Shown: positions 23,022 through 31,339, numbered from the stretch's first letter. The stretch is DNA of 33,460 nucleotides from Nitrospirota bacterium (GCA_009773185.1 WPIF01000028.1:1-33460), one strand, 5' to 3'. Notes: generated from the sequence alone by a model not told the origin. A program made the numbers and translations.

Positions 23022-24572
23022 TTAGAATTCTGCGGAATCTCTTTTTGAATGTTCCATCACAAAGAACGGCGCATGATTTGAGGTGAATACAGGAGGGTCA
23101 TTTTTCAGGATATTTGAAACTACCGGGTGTCTCGTAAATTCATTCTCAAGAAACAGCCGGACACGCCTCCTGTCCCATCCCTCCGGATGGATAAAGTCAG
23201 TGTACAGGGAAAGGTCTCCCTCATAAAATTCCCTTGTCTTTATCCCTGAGCCGGCCTTTCCGCAGACAGGCATATTGAATACCGCGAGGTTCAGGAAGCT
23301 GATGCTGTCGCTGTGCCGGGCAGTAAATTCAAGTGTCTTCCTTGCACTCATCTCTGTTTCCGCAGGCGTGCCAAAAATAAGATAGACATAGGCGGCAATT
23401 CCGGCATTTTTCAGATTTTTCAGGACAACTGAAGCTGTCTCAACATTGATCCCTTTCTCCAGACTCTCCAGTACTTCCTGGTCCCCTGATTCAATTCCGA
23501 GCTTGAGCATAACGCACCCTGACCTTCTCAGCGCAACGCAGAAATCCGGGTCAGCCAGAAGGGGGCTGATGCGGCTGAACCCGTACCAGGGAATGCCGGC
23601 GTTGTCAGCAGCAAGGGACTTGAGGAGAGCCGGGCTTATGGCGTTGTCAAGAAGATGGATAAGCACTGGATGAGTATTTTCTTTCAGAGCTCTTAAGTCC
23701 GAAATTACCTGCTGCACCGGAATGGGGACATAAGGATTTCCCTCTGCCTTTTCAGGACAGAACCCGCACCTGTTCCAGTAACACCCTGTTGATGCGCTGT
23801 AGGGAAGTACAAAACCCGGTGAAAGGTATTTATCTCTTTGCAGAGAAAGATAATCAGGCATTGGCAGTTCTTCTTCCGTAGCAGCAAGGCCCAGAAGCGA
23901 GAGGAGCTGATATTCGCCGGGGCCTGCCACGAGATGGTCAACAAGGCCTGAAAAGGGGTTTTTCCACCGGGGATTCTTCAGCCATGAAGTAACAAGCCCG
24001 CCTCCCAGAATTATTCTCACTCCCGGGAATTCGCGCTTTATGAAACCTATCATCGCAAAGGCGCATAATGCCTGGCTCAGATAGTTCAGGGAGATACCGG
24101 CAAATGAAGGCTCTTTTTCGCGGAAGAGCCCTTCGAGTCTTATCCGGAAATATGGATAAAAGGGGTTTAGCTCAGGCTGTTCTGCGGCGTTCAGGAGGTC
24201 GTTGCTTTTTAATGGAGACATGTCTTTAAGCTCGTAATTTGCCAGGCCCACTACTGAACCCGTCAGAGAGGCTTTGCTGAGTACCCTGCCAATGTCGCTG
24301 ACCGTTCTTTTGTATCGGTCAGGATGGCGGTACAGCCCCGGGTTTCTAATGGAAGAAATGTTTTGTTTAATATTTTTGAAAGCCCTTCTTGTCCATGCAT
24401 CTTTTACTTTTTCTGCGGGAAAAGGCATTTGAAGGAGATAGAGCAGCCCCTCTATATTTGCATCGAGAAGACGGTGCTCAACTTTATGCCTTCCGAGCAT
24501 ACCTGAGAGCCTTGATATGCCGGCAGGCGGTTCGCATGGTTTTGCAACCGGAGGGTAGATAAGGAGTATCAA
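23022..24572 (-). CDS. Radical SAM protein with B12-binding-like N-terminus
   Basis: A 516-residue radical SAM enzyme of unknown substrate. The N-terminus (ILLIYPPVAKPCEPPAGISRLSGML) resembles a Rossmann B12-binding domain but lacks the DxHxxG cobalamin motif. The radical SAM core starts near residue 265 with GCYWNRCGFCPEKAEGNPY, a CX4CX2C variant used by some B12-type radical SAM proteins. KLGIESGDQEVLESLEKGI is the usual later motif. The start is TTG at 24572 with GGAAAGG just upstream; no ATG is available near the conserved start. It lies 11 bases after the RACo-like gene and is probably co-transcribed with it. Confidence 0.85.
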   Translation of the reverse strand: MILLIYPPVAKPCEPPAGISRLSGMLGRHKVEHRLLDANIEGLLYLLQMPFPAEKVKDAWTRRAFKNIKQNISSIRNPGLYRHPDRYKRTVSDIGRVLSKASLTGSVVGLANYELKDMSPLKSNDLLNAAEQPELNPFYPYFRIRLEGLFREKEPSFAGISLNYLSQALCAFAMIGFIKREFPGVRIILGGGLVTSWLKNPRWKNPFSGLVDHLVAGPGEYQLLSLLGLAATEEELPMPDYLSLQRDKYLSPGFVLPYSASTGCYWNRCGFCPEKAEGNPYVPIPVQQVISDLRALKENTHPVLIHLLDNAISPALLKSLAADNAGIPWYGFSRISPLLADPDFCVALRRSGCVMLKLGIESGDQEVLESLEKGINVETASVVLKNLKNAGIAAYVYLIFGTPAETEMSARKTLEFTARHSDSISFLNLAVFNMPVCGKAGSGIKTREFYEGDLSLYTDFIHPEGWDRRRVRLFLENEFTRHPVVSNILKNDPPVFTSNHAPFFVMEHSKRDSAEF

Positions 24573-24583
24573 TGGCCTTTCCG

Positions 24584-26449
24584 CTATCTTGCCTTGAGCA
24601 GTTTTTCTACTGTAGGGAAAAGCCCTATGTCAGTATGGGGAAGGAACAGCGCCGACATATATTCGTCCATGAAATTCCTTGAAACAGACAACTCCATGTA
24701 TGTCATTTTGTGAGCTATATCTTCTGCCTCTTTTCTTAATTTCTCAGAAAGAAGGCAAAGGTAAGCCCCGGCAATTGATGTATTTCCGAGGAACATGAAC
24801 TTTTCTTTTGGAAGGTCAGGAAGCATTCCAAGAATAATCGCCTTATCCACATTAAGATAATTGCCGAATCCGCCTGCAACATAAATCCTTTCAATGCTGT
24901 CCAGAGTAAAGCCGACTTCCTTAATGAGGAGAGATATGCCTGCATAGATTGCAGCCTTTGCCCTCAGGACATTCTCTATATCAACCTCTGTGAGGACAAC
25001 GTCCTTTTCTCCCCTGCAAAAAACAAATTCAGGGCCTTCATCTCCTTCTTGTATCCTGTCAGTCTTTATATCCCTGACAAACTTTCCCCTCTGGTCTATT
25101 ACTCCGGTCAATAACATCTCTGAAATGGCGTCTATCATTCCTGAGCCGCATATTCCTGTCGGCGTTGTATTGCCTATTACAGAAAAAGAAGGCTCAAATG
25201 TGTCAGGCGCAATCTTTATTGCCTCTATTGCGCCCTCTGTGGCCCTCATCCCATGCTTTATTCCGCTTCCCTCGAAACATGGGCCGGCAGAGCACGCGGC
25301 TGTCATAAGCCACTCGTTATTACCTACAGCTATCTCTCCGTTTGTGCCGATATCCATGAACAATGCTATCTCGCTGCTTCTATGCATCCTGGAGGCAAGA
25401 ACGCCGGAGACAATATCCCCTCCGACATAACTGGCAACACATGGAAGCGTATAGACAGGCGCCTGTTTGTTAATATTAAGCCTTGCTGTGCCTGCCTTCC
25501 ATAAAGGGAAAAAGTTTACCGCAGGTATATACGGCTCTTCCCTTATGTAACGCGGGTCAATGCCCCAGAATATATGGGACATGGTCGTATTGCCGGACAC
25601 AACAGCCGACTCAACGTGTCCCGGTTTAATTTTATGCTTCTCTGTAATGGTCCTTATAAGGTTATTGATATCTTCTGCAACAACATCCCTGAGTTCATTA
25701 AGCCCTCCGCGTTCTGTTGCATAGATTATCCTTGTTATAACATCGTCTCCGTGCCGTATCTGGGAGTTATATGTCATCCCGACATCAACAAGCCTTCCGT
25801 CAGAGAAGTCAATCAGGTAAACAACAATTGTTGTGGTACCTATATCAACCGCGAGCCCGTACCTTGAGGTATCTCTCCTGTCTGTTATAAAAATAGCCTC
25901 TGCACCGTTGACATGGGCAAGGTCTATGTCCCAGCCCGAGCTTCTCATGGAATCTGCCATAGATAAGACAAAACCATGAGAAAACCTCATCCCTGTCATG
26001 CCTTTGGTATTCAATTCTCTTTTTAATCTTTCGAGGTCGCTTATATGGTCTTCAATGGAAGGAGGCGGGAGTTTGACACTGACTTTATTCACTATCGGAG
26101 ATATCTTCCCGTCAAGAGATTTGAAGAGTTCCGCAAGGTCCTTTGATTTTGAAAGGGCGATTTTGTCTCCGATGACAAGCCTGGAGCTCTCTAACAGCTC
26201 TACGGAGATTTCCTGCTCAGGAACAGTCTGGCAGGCAAGGACAATTCCCTTGTCCCTGTCGCCCTTTGAAATCTTCCCTGCCTTTGCTGTCCTGTATTTG
26301 CCGGAGAGCACCTTTACACGGCATTTGCCGCATGTGCCCTTGCCGCCGCAGGAAGAGATAAGATATTTTCCGTGTCTCTTGAGGGCAGAGAGGATATTTT
26401 CTCCCTCTGCAATTGAAATCTCTTCTCCTGTTGCAAGTTTAATGTTCAT
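24584..26449 (-). CDS. RACo-like corrinoid-protein reductive activator (2Fe-2S ferredoxin plus ASKHA domain)
   Basis: Re-activates a cobalt(II) corrinoid protein by ATP-dependent electron transfer; known cases serve the corrinoid iron-sulfur protein of the Wood-Ljungdahl pathway or O-demethylases. The 621 residues begin with a 2Fe-2S domain whose ligands are Cys34, Cys40, Cys43 and Cys73 (CX5CX2C...C). A linker follows, then an ASKHA ATPase domain starting GLAVDIGTTTIVVYLIDF, with VVSGNTTMSHIFWGI, MDIGTNGEIAVG, AACSAGPCFEGSGI and IYVAGGFGNYLNVDKAI. No corrinoid protein gene is in the window, so its partner is not known. Confidence 0.9.
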   Translation of the reverse strand: MNIKLATGEEISIAEGENILSALKRHGKYLISSCGGKGTCGKCRVKVLSGKYRTAKAGKISKGDRDKGIVLACQTVPEQEISVELLESSRLVIGDKIALSKSKDLAELFKSLDGKISPIVNKVSVKLPPPSIEDHISDLERLKRELNTKGMTGMRFSHGFVLSMADSMRSSGWDIDLAHVNGAEAIFITDRRDTSRYGLAVDIGTTTIVVYLIDFSDGRLVDVGMTYNSQIRHGDDVITRIIYATERGGLNELRDVVAEDINNLIRTITEKHKIKPGHVESAVVSGNTTMSHIFWGIDPRYIREEPYIPAVNFFPLWKAGTARLNINKQAPVYTLPCVASYVGGDIVSGVLASRMHRSSEIALFMDIGTNGEIAVGNNEWLMTAACSAGPCFEGSGIKHGMRATEGAIEAIKIAPDTFEPSFSVIGNTTPTGICGSGMIDAISEMLLTGVIDQRGKFVRDIKTDRIQEGDEGPEFVFCRGEKDVVLTEVDIENVLRAKAAIYAGISLLIKEVGFTLDSIERIYVAGGFGNYLNVDKAIILGMLPDLPKEKFMFLGNTSIAGAYLCLLSEKLRKEAEDIAHKMTYMELSVSRNFMDEYMSALFLPHTDIGLFPTVEKLLKAR

Positions 26450-26464
26450 ATAAACTCATGATTA

Positions 26465-26599
26465 ATGGAGGGGTTATAGCATTTTCTCTCATTCTCGTCC
26501 CGATGAAACCGGGACTCCGAGGTTTTGCCCGCTTTATATCTGATGTTTGCTGTAGGAATTGCGGGCAAAAAAACCGCTCAAATGCTATAACCCCTCCAT
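26465..26599. mobile_element. 135-bp inverted-repeat element (MITE-like or structured RNA) between asd and the RACo-like gene
   Basis: The ends are a perfect 20-bp inverted repeat: ATGGAGGGGTTATAGCATTT at 26465-26484 and its complement at 26580-26599. Inside are a 10-bp perfect inverted repeat (26523-26532 with 26561-26570) and a 6-bp hairpin (GTCCCG 26497-26502 with CGGGAC 26510-26515). The whole can fold into a branched structure. It holds no gene and fills the 162-bp gap. It may be a non-autonomous mobile element or a cis-acting RNA; no clear target-site duplication is visible. Confidence 0.65.
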
Positions 26600-26611
26600 A
26601 TCTTTTAATTT

Positions 26612-27634
26612 CTACTTCGCCATCTCCACAAGCTTTTCTGCTATCTGGACAGCATTAAGGGCTGCGCCTTTCCTCAGATTATCAGCAACAATCCACATGT
26701 TTATCCCGTTCTCTATGGATTCATCCTCTCTTATCCTGCCGACATAGGTCTCGTCCTTGCCGGCAATATTGACAGCCAATGGATAAATATTCTTTTCAGG
26801 GGCGTCAAACACAACAATGCCCGTGGCCTTTGAAAGCAATGCCCTCACATCGTTCGGAGTAAGTTTTTTCTCTGTTTCGATATTAAGGCTCTCTGAATGA
26901 CACCTGAAAACAGGCACGCGCACAGTTGTTGCGGTGAGCCTGATTGAGTCATCCCCCATTATTTTTTTTGTCTCATTCACCATTTTCATTTCTTCTTTTG
27001 TATAACCGTTTTCAAGAAACTTGTCTATATGAGGAAGCACATTAAATGCAATCTGGTGCGGATAGACATTGCATTTTATCTCCTTAAAATTCAGCAGGTC
27101 TGCTGTCTGCTGAAGTAGTTCATCCATTGCCTTTTTGCCTGTGCCTGAGACAGACTGAAAAGTAGTTACGACAACCCTTTTTATCTTTGCAGCATCGTGT
27201 ATGGGCTTTAGGACCACAACCATCTGGATGGTGGAACAATTCGGATTTGCAATAATCCCCTTATGCCACTTAAGGTCATGGCTGTTCACCTCAGGCACAA
27301 CCAACGGCACTTCCGGGTCCATCCTCCACTGGCTTGAATTGTCAACAACAACACACCCTGACTTTGCTGCAACCGGAGCCCATATCTTGGACCTCTCAGC
27401 GCCAGCAGAAAAAAGGGCGATATCTATACCTTTAAATGAGCCTTCATTCAGGCTCTCAACAGGAATCTGCTGCCCCTGGAATTCAAGGGCCTTGCCCTCC
27501 GAGCGTTCAGAGGCAAAGAGCCTGAGCTTCTCAACAGGAAAATCCCGCTGCTCAAGCGTTGCAATCATCTCATTGCCGACTGCGCCTGTTGCGCCCACAA
27601 CAGCAACAACATATTTTTTCTTCTTCTTAAGCAT
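26612..27634 (-). CDS. asd: Aspartate-semialdehyde dehydrogenase
   Basis: Makes aspartate semialdehyde for lysine/diaminopimelate, threonine and methionine synthesis. The 340 residues contain the NADP-binding start VVAVVGATGAVGNEMIATL, the catalytic Cys in IANPNCSTIQ, FQSVSGTGKKAMDEL and VPVFRCHSESLNIET. I chose ATG 27634 because AAAGGA lies nine bases upstream; an ATG at 27652 would add six residues with no ribosome-binding site. Length and motifs are those of the common bacterial form. A 192-bp gap separates it from the accessory region upstream. Confidence 0.95.
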   Translation of the reverse strand: MLKKKKKYVVAVVGATGAVGNEMIATLEQRDFPVEKLRLFASERSEGKALEFQGQQIPVESLNEGSFKGIDIALFSAGAERSKIWAPVAAKSGCVVVDNSSQWRMDPEVPLVVPEVNSHDLKWHKGIIANPNCSTIQMVVVLKPIHDAAKIKRVVVTTFQSVSGTGKKAMDELLQQTADLLNFKEIKCNVYPHQIAFNVLPHIDKFLENGYTKEEMKMVNETKKIMGDDSIRLTATTVRVPVFRCHSESLNIETEKKLTPNDVRALLSKATGIVVFDAPEKNIYPLAVNIAGKDETYVGRIREDESIENGINMWIVADNLRKGAALNAVQIAEKLVEMAK

Positions 27635-27755
27635 TTCAGTAAATCCTTTCATTGATTAATTGAATTTATTAATTTATCACAGAGAGGGTAAAAATTTCTA
27701 TAATTGCCTCAGAGAGGCTGGGTTACCTGCGCAGGCTTTCTACAACCTTAGCGCC

Positions 27756-27803
27756 GTCAAGAGCGGATTTGAAGGAGGAGAGTTTTGAGAGGGTGTCGTT
27801 CAT
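27756..27803. repeat. Direct repeat copy A flanking the nucleotidyltransferase gene
   Basis: A 48-bp stretch nearly identical to 28258-28305 (about eight differences). On the minus strand it starts with ATG and encodes MNDTLSKLSSFKSALD, then runs to a TAA at 27723 (26 codons). The downstream copy encodes MNDILNKLSSLKSALDR and stops. These look like two remnants of one gene start. Confidence 0.8.
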
Positions 27804-27844
27804 TTAAGACTGTTTTGAATCTGTTTTGACAGTTTAGGCAGTTC

Positions 27845-28189
27845 TTACTTGACATAAATCAGGCTCCTTTTAATATCTTCCGCTATATGTCTGTATCTCG
27901 GGCTATGAAAACTTTGTTTGAAATGCTCGAAAGTTGCCATGTCAACTTTTCTCCCAAGTTTTGCTTCAAGCCTGTCGGCTAGCGCGATAAACTCAAAACC
28001 CAAAGTCTTTCGGAGGTCCACAAGAACATCCACATCGCTTTTTTTATTCTGTTTACCCTTCGCAAAGGAGCCATACAGCATTATCCGTTCAACACCGTAT
28101 TTGTCCTTAAGATAAGGCATTTCTTTCCTGAGGATTGAAATAACCTTTTCCTGCGACATCACATGGGGCTTCTTTGTTTCTCTCTTCAT
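27845..28189 (-). CDS. MNT-type nucleotidyltransferase-domain protein
   Basis: Minimal nucleotidyltransferase of 114 residues with the catalytic signature MLYGSFAKGKQNKKSDVDVLVD (GS...DxD). It is the size and type of MntA-like antitoxins, which modify or pair with HEPN toxins. GAGGG lies six bases before ATG 28189. No intact HEPN partner is adjacent; instead 48-bp direct repeats encoding truncated starts flank the gene on both sides. This may be a solitary survivor of a broken pair. Confidence 0.85.
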   Translation of the reverse strand: MKRETKKPHVMSQEKVISILRKEMPYLKDKYGVERIMLYGSFAKGKQNKKSDVDVLVDLRKTLGFEFIALADRLEAKLGRKVDMATFEHFKQSFHSPRYRHIAEDIKRSLIYVK

Positions 28190-28257
28190 ATAATACCCTC
28201 ACTTTGTTCGTTGCTTATATATTACCAATATGCCTGTCGGCAGACAAGTCCCTATCT

Positions 28258-28305
28258 GTCGAGGGCGGATTTGAGGGAGGAGAGTTTATTTAGGATGTCG
28301 TTCAT
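28258..28305. repeat. Direct repeat copy B flanking the nucleotidyltransferase gene
   Basis: Partner of 27756-27803, same orientation, about 500 bp apart. On the minus strand it begins with ATG (28305) and reads 17 codons to a TAG. A small GC-rich palindrome (TGCCTGTCGGCA, 28231-28242) lies just beside it. Confidence 0.8.
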
Positions 28306-28351
28306 AAATAAGGTGTGCAATTGAAAATGCATTTGGCCATTTTTGCTTGCG

Positions 28352-29800
28352 TCAGAACTTAGCAGTTCCAAACTCCTTTATCTTCCCAAGTATCTCATTC
28401 GACAAATTAGAATCTCCAATTAGTAAAGCTATTTGCAGGGCAGCAAGTAAGCACATGCTGCCAGAGAAGGTCAAAACTTTAATTGCCTCCTCATCGGCAT
28501 AGTTAGGTCCCAAGGAATCTGCGGATAAGCGACGGCTCACCTGAAAGTAACCAGTGTGTGCAAAACTGTTCATGGGACCCCAGTATTCTTCCTTGATGCT
28601 ACTGAGAACTCCTTCTTTGAAGCTTTCCAATTGCTCAACCTCTTGAAGAACATTATTAAACCCCTTGCGAAGATTGTCATTCCTGTATTGAATTAATTCA
28701 TCTTCAGTGGCACAGTTATGCAACCATATGCCTCGCACACATGCCTCGAAAATGACCCTAATCAATGCGCATGCAGTCCCAAAGTGGCCGTTTTCGCAGA
28801 GCACAACAATTCCGTTATGATGCTCAATTGCCACATCGAAACAACCAGCGGGTAGAGCAATGCGGGGGCTTGCCGAAATATTTTTTCCGCCTATGCGTTC
28901 AAGCACCCAGTTACCGAGTGCTTTATGATATTCCAGAGCAGGCGTAATTCTGTTGCGAGTTAGATATCTGAGTTGTTTTTCATATTTGCTAATATCAAAC
29001 GCTTGATGCGTAAGGTTCACTTCAGTACTGGTGACTTTTCTGTTATGGTAACTAACGAAATATAGCAATTTCCCCAGTTCCCTCGCATTGTTGAAGTTGC
29101 TTTCCAAGTTGAATGTAATGCCCTCTTTGATCTCTGCCAATTTTTTCTCTTTATTGTCACCCCAATTGCGCAGAGCGGAATAGATATCAAGGCAGTAATA
29201 TCCATCTTCATCTTTGTAGAAAAAACTCTCGATGTTGGGGTAAGAAATTTCTTCGAGATATTTACGCAAGGGTTCATCAAGTACAATTCGCGGGTATTCC
29301 GCCTTTTTATTTTCCAATGTAACAGCCATGTTATGTGCCTCGCTGAAAACAAATAGTTGCTTCTCCCTTTCACTCTCGTAGTGGTTGCCTATCGAAATAC
29401 CGCCTCTTAGTAGGTAGCCCATCTTGGAAATGAAAAGAGTAGCGAAGAAGGTCATCACTGAGAAATAGGTTTCAATACGGTTTCCTACCGTAGTTTGCTC
29501 ATCCCATGTTTTACACCTAAAATTGATATTGGAAAGGGGCAGGGTGAATATGAAGCTGTCAGCAATGCATCTCACCCCAATTGAATCAGCAATTTTTTTC
29601 AAATAATCCTGAGTTTCCACATCGGATTTATCGTCTACGCTTTCCAAGAATATTTCGCGCAATTTCCGTACCGCATTCACCGACATCTCATAAAACAGGT
29701 CTTCCATTCTTTTAACGAGTTCCGGTTTCTTGGCTACCCGTTCAACAAGGTCTTTGTATCCCAGAATATCAATGTATGCGACTATTGCTTTTTCGAACAT
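28352..29800 (-). CDS. Class III nucleotide-cyclase-like domain fused to a C-terminal helical domain (DUF6988-like)
   Basis: A 482-residue soluble protein. Residues 1-200 carry the landmarks of a class III cyclase fold in order: AYIDILGY (Asp11, first metal site), CIADSFIF (Asp81, second metal site), LLRGGISIG (residues 131-138), and SEAHNMAVTLE, where Asn157 matches the catalytic Asn of cyclases. The Arg expected four residues later is Thr161. Residues about 320-465 form a helical domain (EHHNGIVVLCENGHFGTACALIRVIFEACVRGIWL ... MNSFAHTGYFQVSRR), which resembles, from memory, the uncharacterised DUF6988 family. The gene stands alone among nucleotidyltransferase and toxin-antitoxin genes, with a weak ribosome-binding site. 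Enzyme activity is unproven; a signalling or defence role is inference. Confidence 0.7.
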   Translation of the reverse strand: MFEKAIVAYIDILGYKDLVERVAKKPELVKRMEDLFYEMSVNAVRKLREIFLESVDDKSDVETQDYLKKIADSIGVRCIADSFIFTLPLSNINFRCKTWDEQTTVGNRIETYFSVMTFFATLFISKMGYLLRGGISIGNHYESEREKQLFVFSEAHNMAVTLENKKAEYPRIVLDEPLRKYLEEISYPNIESFFYKDEDGYYCLDIYSALRNWGDNKEKKLAEIKEGITFNLESNFNNARELGKLLYFVSYHNRKVTSTEVNLTHQAFDISKYEKQLRYLTRNRITPALEYHKALGNWVLERIGGKNISASPRIALPAGCFDVAIEHHNGIVVLCENGHFGTACALIRVIFEACVRGIWLHNCATEDELIQYRNDNLRKGFNNVLQEVEQLESFKEGVLSSIKEEYWGPMNSFAHTGYFQVSRRLSADSLGPNYADEEAIKVLTFSGSMCLLAALQIALLIGDSNLSNEILGKIKEFGTAKF

Positions 29801-29846
29801 GCTTGTTTCAATTGCCTTAGTAAAAATCAGAGTTTTAATTTATTCT

Positions 29847-29879
29847 CTAAAAACAAGGTTGTCGCAATTTGCGACCACC
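29847..29879 (-). terminator. Probable rho-independent terminator with a strong palindrome
   Basis: On the minus strand GGTGGTCGC and GCGACAACC pair with one mismatch around an AAATT loop, followed by TTGTTTTTAG. It lies directly after the operon 30712-29890. The core GTCGCAATTTGCGAC (29861-29875) is also a perfect 7+1+7 palindrome about 60 bases before the cyclase-like gene, so it could be an operator instead or as well. Confidence 0.55.
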
Positions 29880-29889
29880 GCTGCATTCT

Positions 29890-30108
29890 TCACAGCCTAA
29901 ACCTCTCCCTCTTCCCTGCCAGAAACTTTGCCTTAATCAGCTTTAACTGCTTATCAATCTCAGAGAGAACCTTATTAACCTCTTCCTCTGAATATTCATA
30001 AGAACTCTTGTTAGAGCAGTTGCCGAGGATTCTGATTTTTTCTAGGATGTCGTTGGTACGTTTTGCGGCTATTCTTTTAAAGCGCTCATTTCTTGTCTCG
30101 TCAGTCAT
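29890..30108 (-). CDS. Small conserved hypothetical protein, 72 aa
   Basis: It reads TRNERFKRIAAKRTNDILEKIRILGNCSNKSSYEYSEEEVNKVLSEIDKQL. The pattern with RLLGNCSN-like and YEYSEEEV is one I recognise from many small bacterial proteins of unknown function, often in accessory regions. It is helical and charged, with no membrane segment. The ATG follows the stop of the nucleotidyltransferase gene without any gap, so it belongs to the same transcript. Confidence 0.75.
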   Translation of the reverse strand: MTDETRNERFKRIAAKRTNDILEKIRILGNCSNKSSYEYSEEEVNKVLSEIDKQLKLIKAKFLAGKRERFRL

Positions 30109-30567
30109 TTACTTCTTTCTTTCCTTTTTTTTCATCTTCTTGATTTCCTGCAGCATTTTTAAATCCTCAAGGTCTTTAGCCCTACCGGCTGCCTTTTTCA
30201 TCTTTATCAGATCATTAAGGCTAGCGAAATAAACAAATGTTTTTCCAAATTTCTCCCTTACTTTATTCCTCCATGCCTCATCAAAGCTGATTCCCTTCAC
30301 ATGAGGATGGATATCAGTTTCAACAGCATACTGCCGGATTAATAATTTTTTTGTTAGCAGATCCTCTATCGTGATATCTGTCATGTCATAACCGAATTTT
30401 TTTAATGCCTTCCATACCCTTTCCGCATTCTCCTGTGCCGGTTTGACAAAAATATCAATATCAAGGGTTGTGCGTGCATAGCCGTGCACAGGGAATGCAG
30501 TAGCGCCGATTACCACAAAATCAACCTTATTTTCTTTTAATAATCTCAAAAGGCTCTCTGTGTCCAC
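30109..30567 (-). CDS. Nucleotidyltransferase-superfamily protein (AbiEii/DUF6036-like)
   Basis: A 152-residue protein with the fold signature VIGATAFPVHGYARTTLDIDIFVK (G-containing loop, then DxD). DDL-like LNDLIKMKKAAGRAKDLEDLKML closes the domain, as in AbiEii and related proteins annotated as nucleotidyltransferases. In AbiE systems such a protein is the toxin. Its start lies 41 bases inside the upstream 61-residue gene in another frame, a tight arrangement typical of toxin-antitoxin pairs. The lysine-rich tail is unremarkable. Confidence 0.83.
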   Translation of the reverse strand: MDTESLLRLLKENKVDFVVIGATAFPVHGYARTTLDIDIFVKPAQENAERVWKALKKFGYDMTDITIEDLLTKKLLIRQYAVETDIHPHVKGISFDEAWRNKVREKFGKTFVYFASLNDLIKMKKAAGRAKDLEDLKMLQEIKKMKKKERKK

Positions 30568-30712
30568 TTTTCTCCAGTAACTCTTTTATTTCTTTTGATT
30601 TTTTCATCATCATTGCAAATCTCTGGCGGGTTGTTAAGGACAACTGATACTTGAGCTCGAAAAGAATCTCTTTTTTTTCATCATGCTCGCTTAGCTTCAA
30701 TACCGGACTCAT
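30527..30712 (-). CDS. Small protein partnered with the nucleotidyltransferase, 61 aa
   Basis: MSPVLKLSEHDEKKEILFELKYQLSLTTRQRFAMMM is followed by a charged helix and EPFEIIKRK. It is predicted to be all-helical. AAGGAG precedes ATG 30712 by five bases, and a good promoter lies upstream. The 41-base overlap and fixed order suggest a functional partner, possibly an antitoxin. I do not recognise a named family. Confidence 0.7.
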   Translation of the reverse strand: MSPVLKLSEHDEKKEILFELKYQLSLTTRQRFAMMMKKSKEIKELLEKSGHREPFEIIKRK

Positions 30713-30737
30713 GCATGCTCCTTATAAATTATAGGAA

Positions 30738-30767
30738 ATAATATCATATTTTCTGAATTATTGTCAA
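30738..30767 (-). promoter_or_regulatory. Sigma-70-type promoter of the 30712-29890 operon
   Basis: On the minus strand TTGACA (30767-30762) and TATTAT (30743-30738) are separated by 18 bases. The leader to ATG 30712 is about 20 bases. The rest of the gap 30713-30916 is AT-rich; a weaker plus-strand TACACT near 30901 may serve the divergent DUF488 gene. Confidence 0.7.
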
Positions 30768-30916
30768 GAAAAAATCTATTATTTCTACAAATAAGCGCAC
30801 TATTTACACCTAACCGCCAAATAGCCCTTTATTTACAATGAGTTTAATATCAAGCTGAATGTCTGAATAAAAAGAGCAAGGCATCAAACTCATTAACGTG
30901 CTACACTAAAACAAAG

Positions 30917-31339
30917 ATGAAAAAAATCTATACCCTCGGAACAAGCAGGCGGAGCGAGGAGGATTTTGTTGAAATTCTCCTTAATTATGACATCAGAACC
31001 CTGATTGATGTCAGAAGTTATCCAAAAAGCAAAATCCAGATATTTACGCGGGAGAACCTTGAGAATCTCTTAAGGAAAGAAAATATCGCCTATATCTTCC
31101 TCGGCAAAGAACTCGGCGGTTTCAGAAAGGGCGGCTACGAGGCATACACTTCAACCGAAGATTTTAAAATAGGGATTGACGAGCTTGAAAATGTTGCATC
31201 AGAAAATAACAGTGTAATCATCTGCGCTGAGAGATTCCCATGGAAATGTCATCGGAGGTGGATTGCAAGAGAGCTTCATAAAAGAGGGTGGCTTGTTGAG
31301 CACATAATAGATAAAGGCAAAGTCTGGGTGCCGAAGTGA
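30917..31339 (+). CDS. DUF488-family protein
   Basis: A 140-residue member of the DUF488 family: MKKIYTLGTSRRSEEDFVEIL, LIDVRSYPKSK, YIFLGKELGGFRKGGYEAY and VIICAERFPWKCHRRWIARELHKRGW. The CAE...CHR pair is the most conserved family site and suggests nucleic-acid or nucleotide chemistry, but no function is proven. The gene stands alone, divergent from the nucleotidyltransferase operon and convergent with the PIN toxin gene (4 bases apart). Confidence 0.9.
   Translation: MKKIYTLGTSRRSEEDFVEILLNYDIRTLIDVRSYPKSKIQIFTRENLENLLRKENIAYIFLGKELGGFRKGGYEAYTSTEDFKIGIDELENVASENNSVIICAERFPWKCHRRWIARELHKRGWLVEHIIDKGKVWVPK

Noticed and set aside
28231-28248. Small palindrome as a terminator
   Set aside because: The stem is only about four pairs and no T-run follows on either strand.
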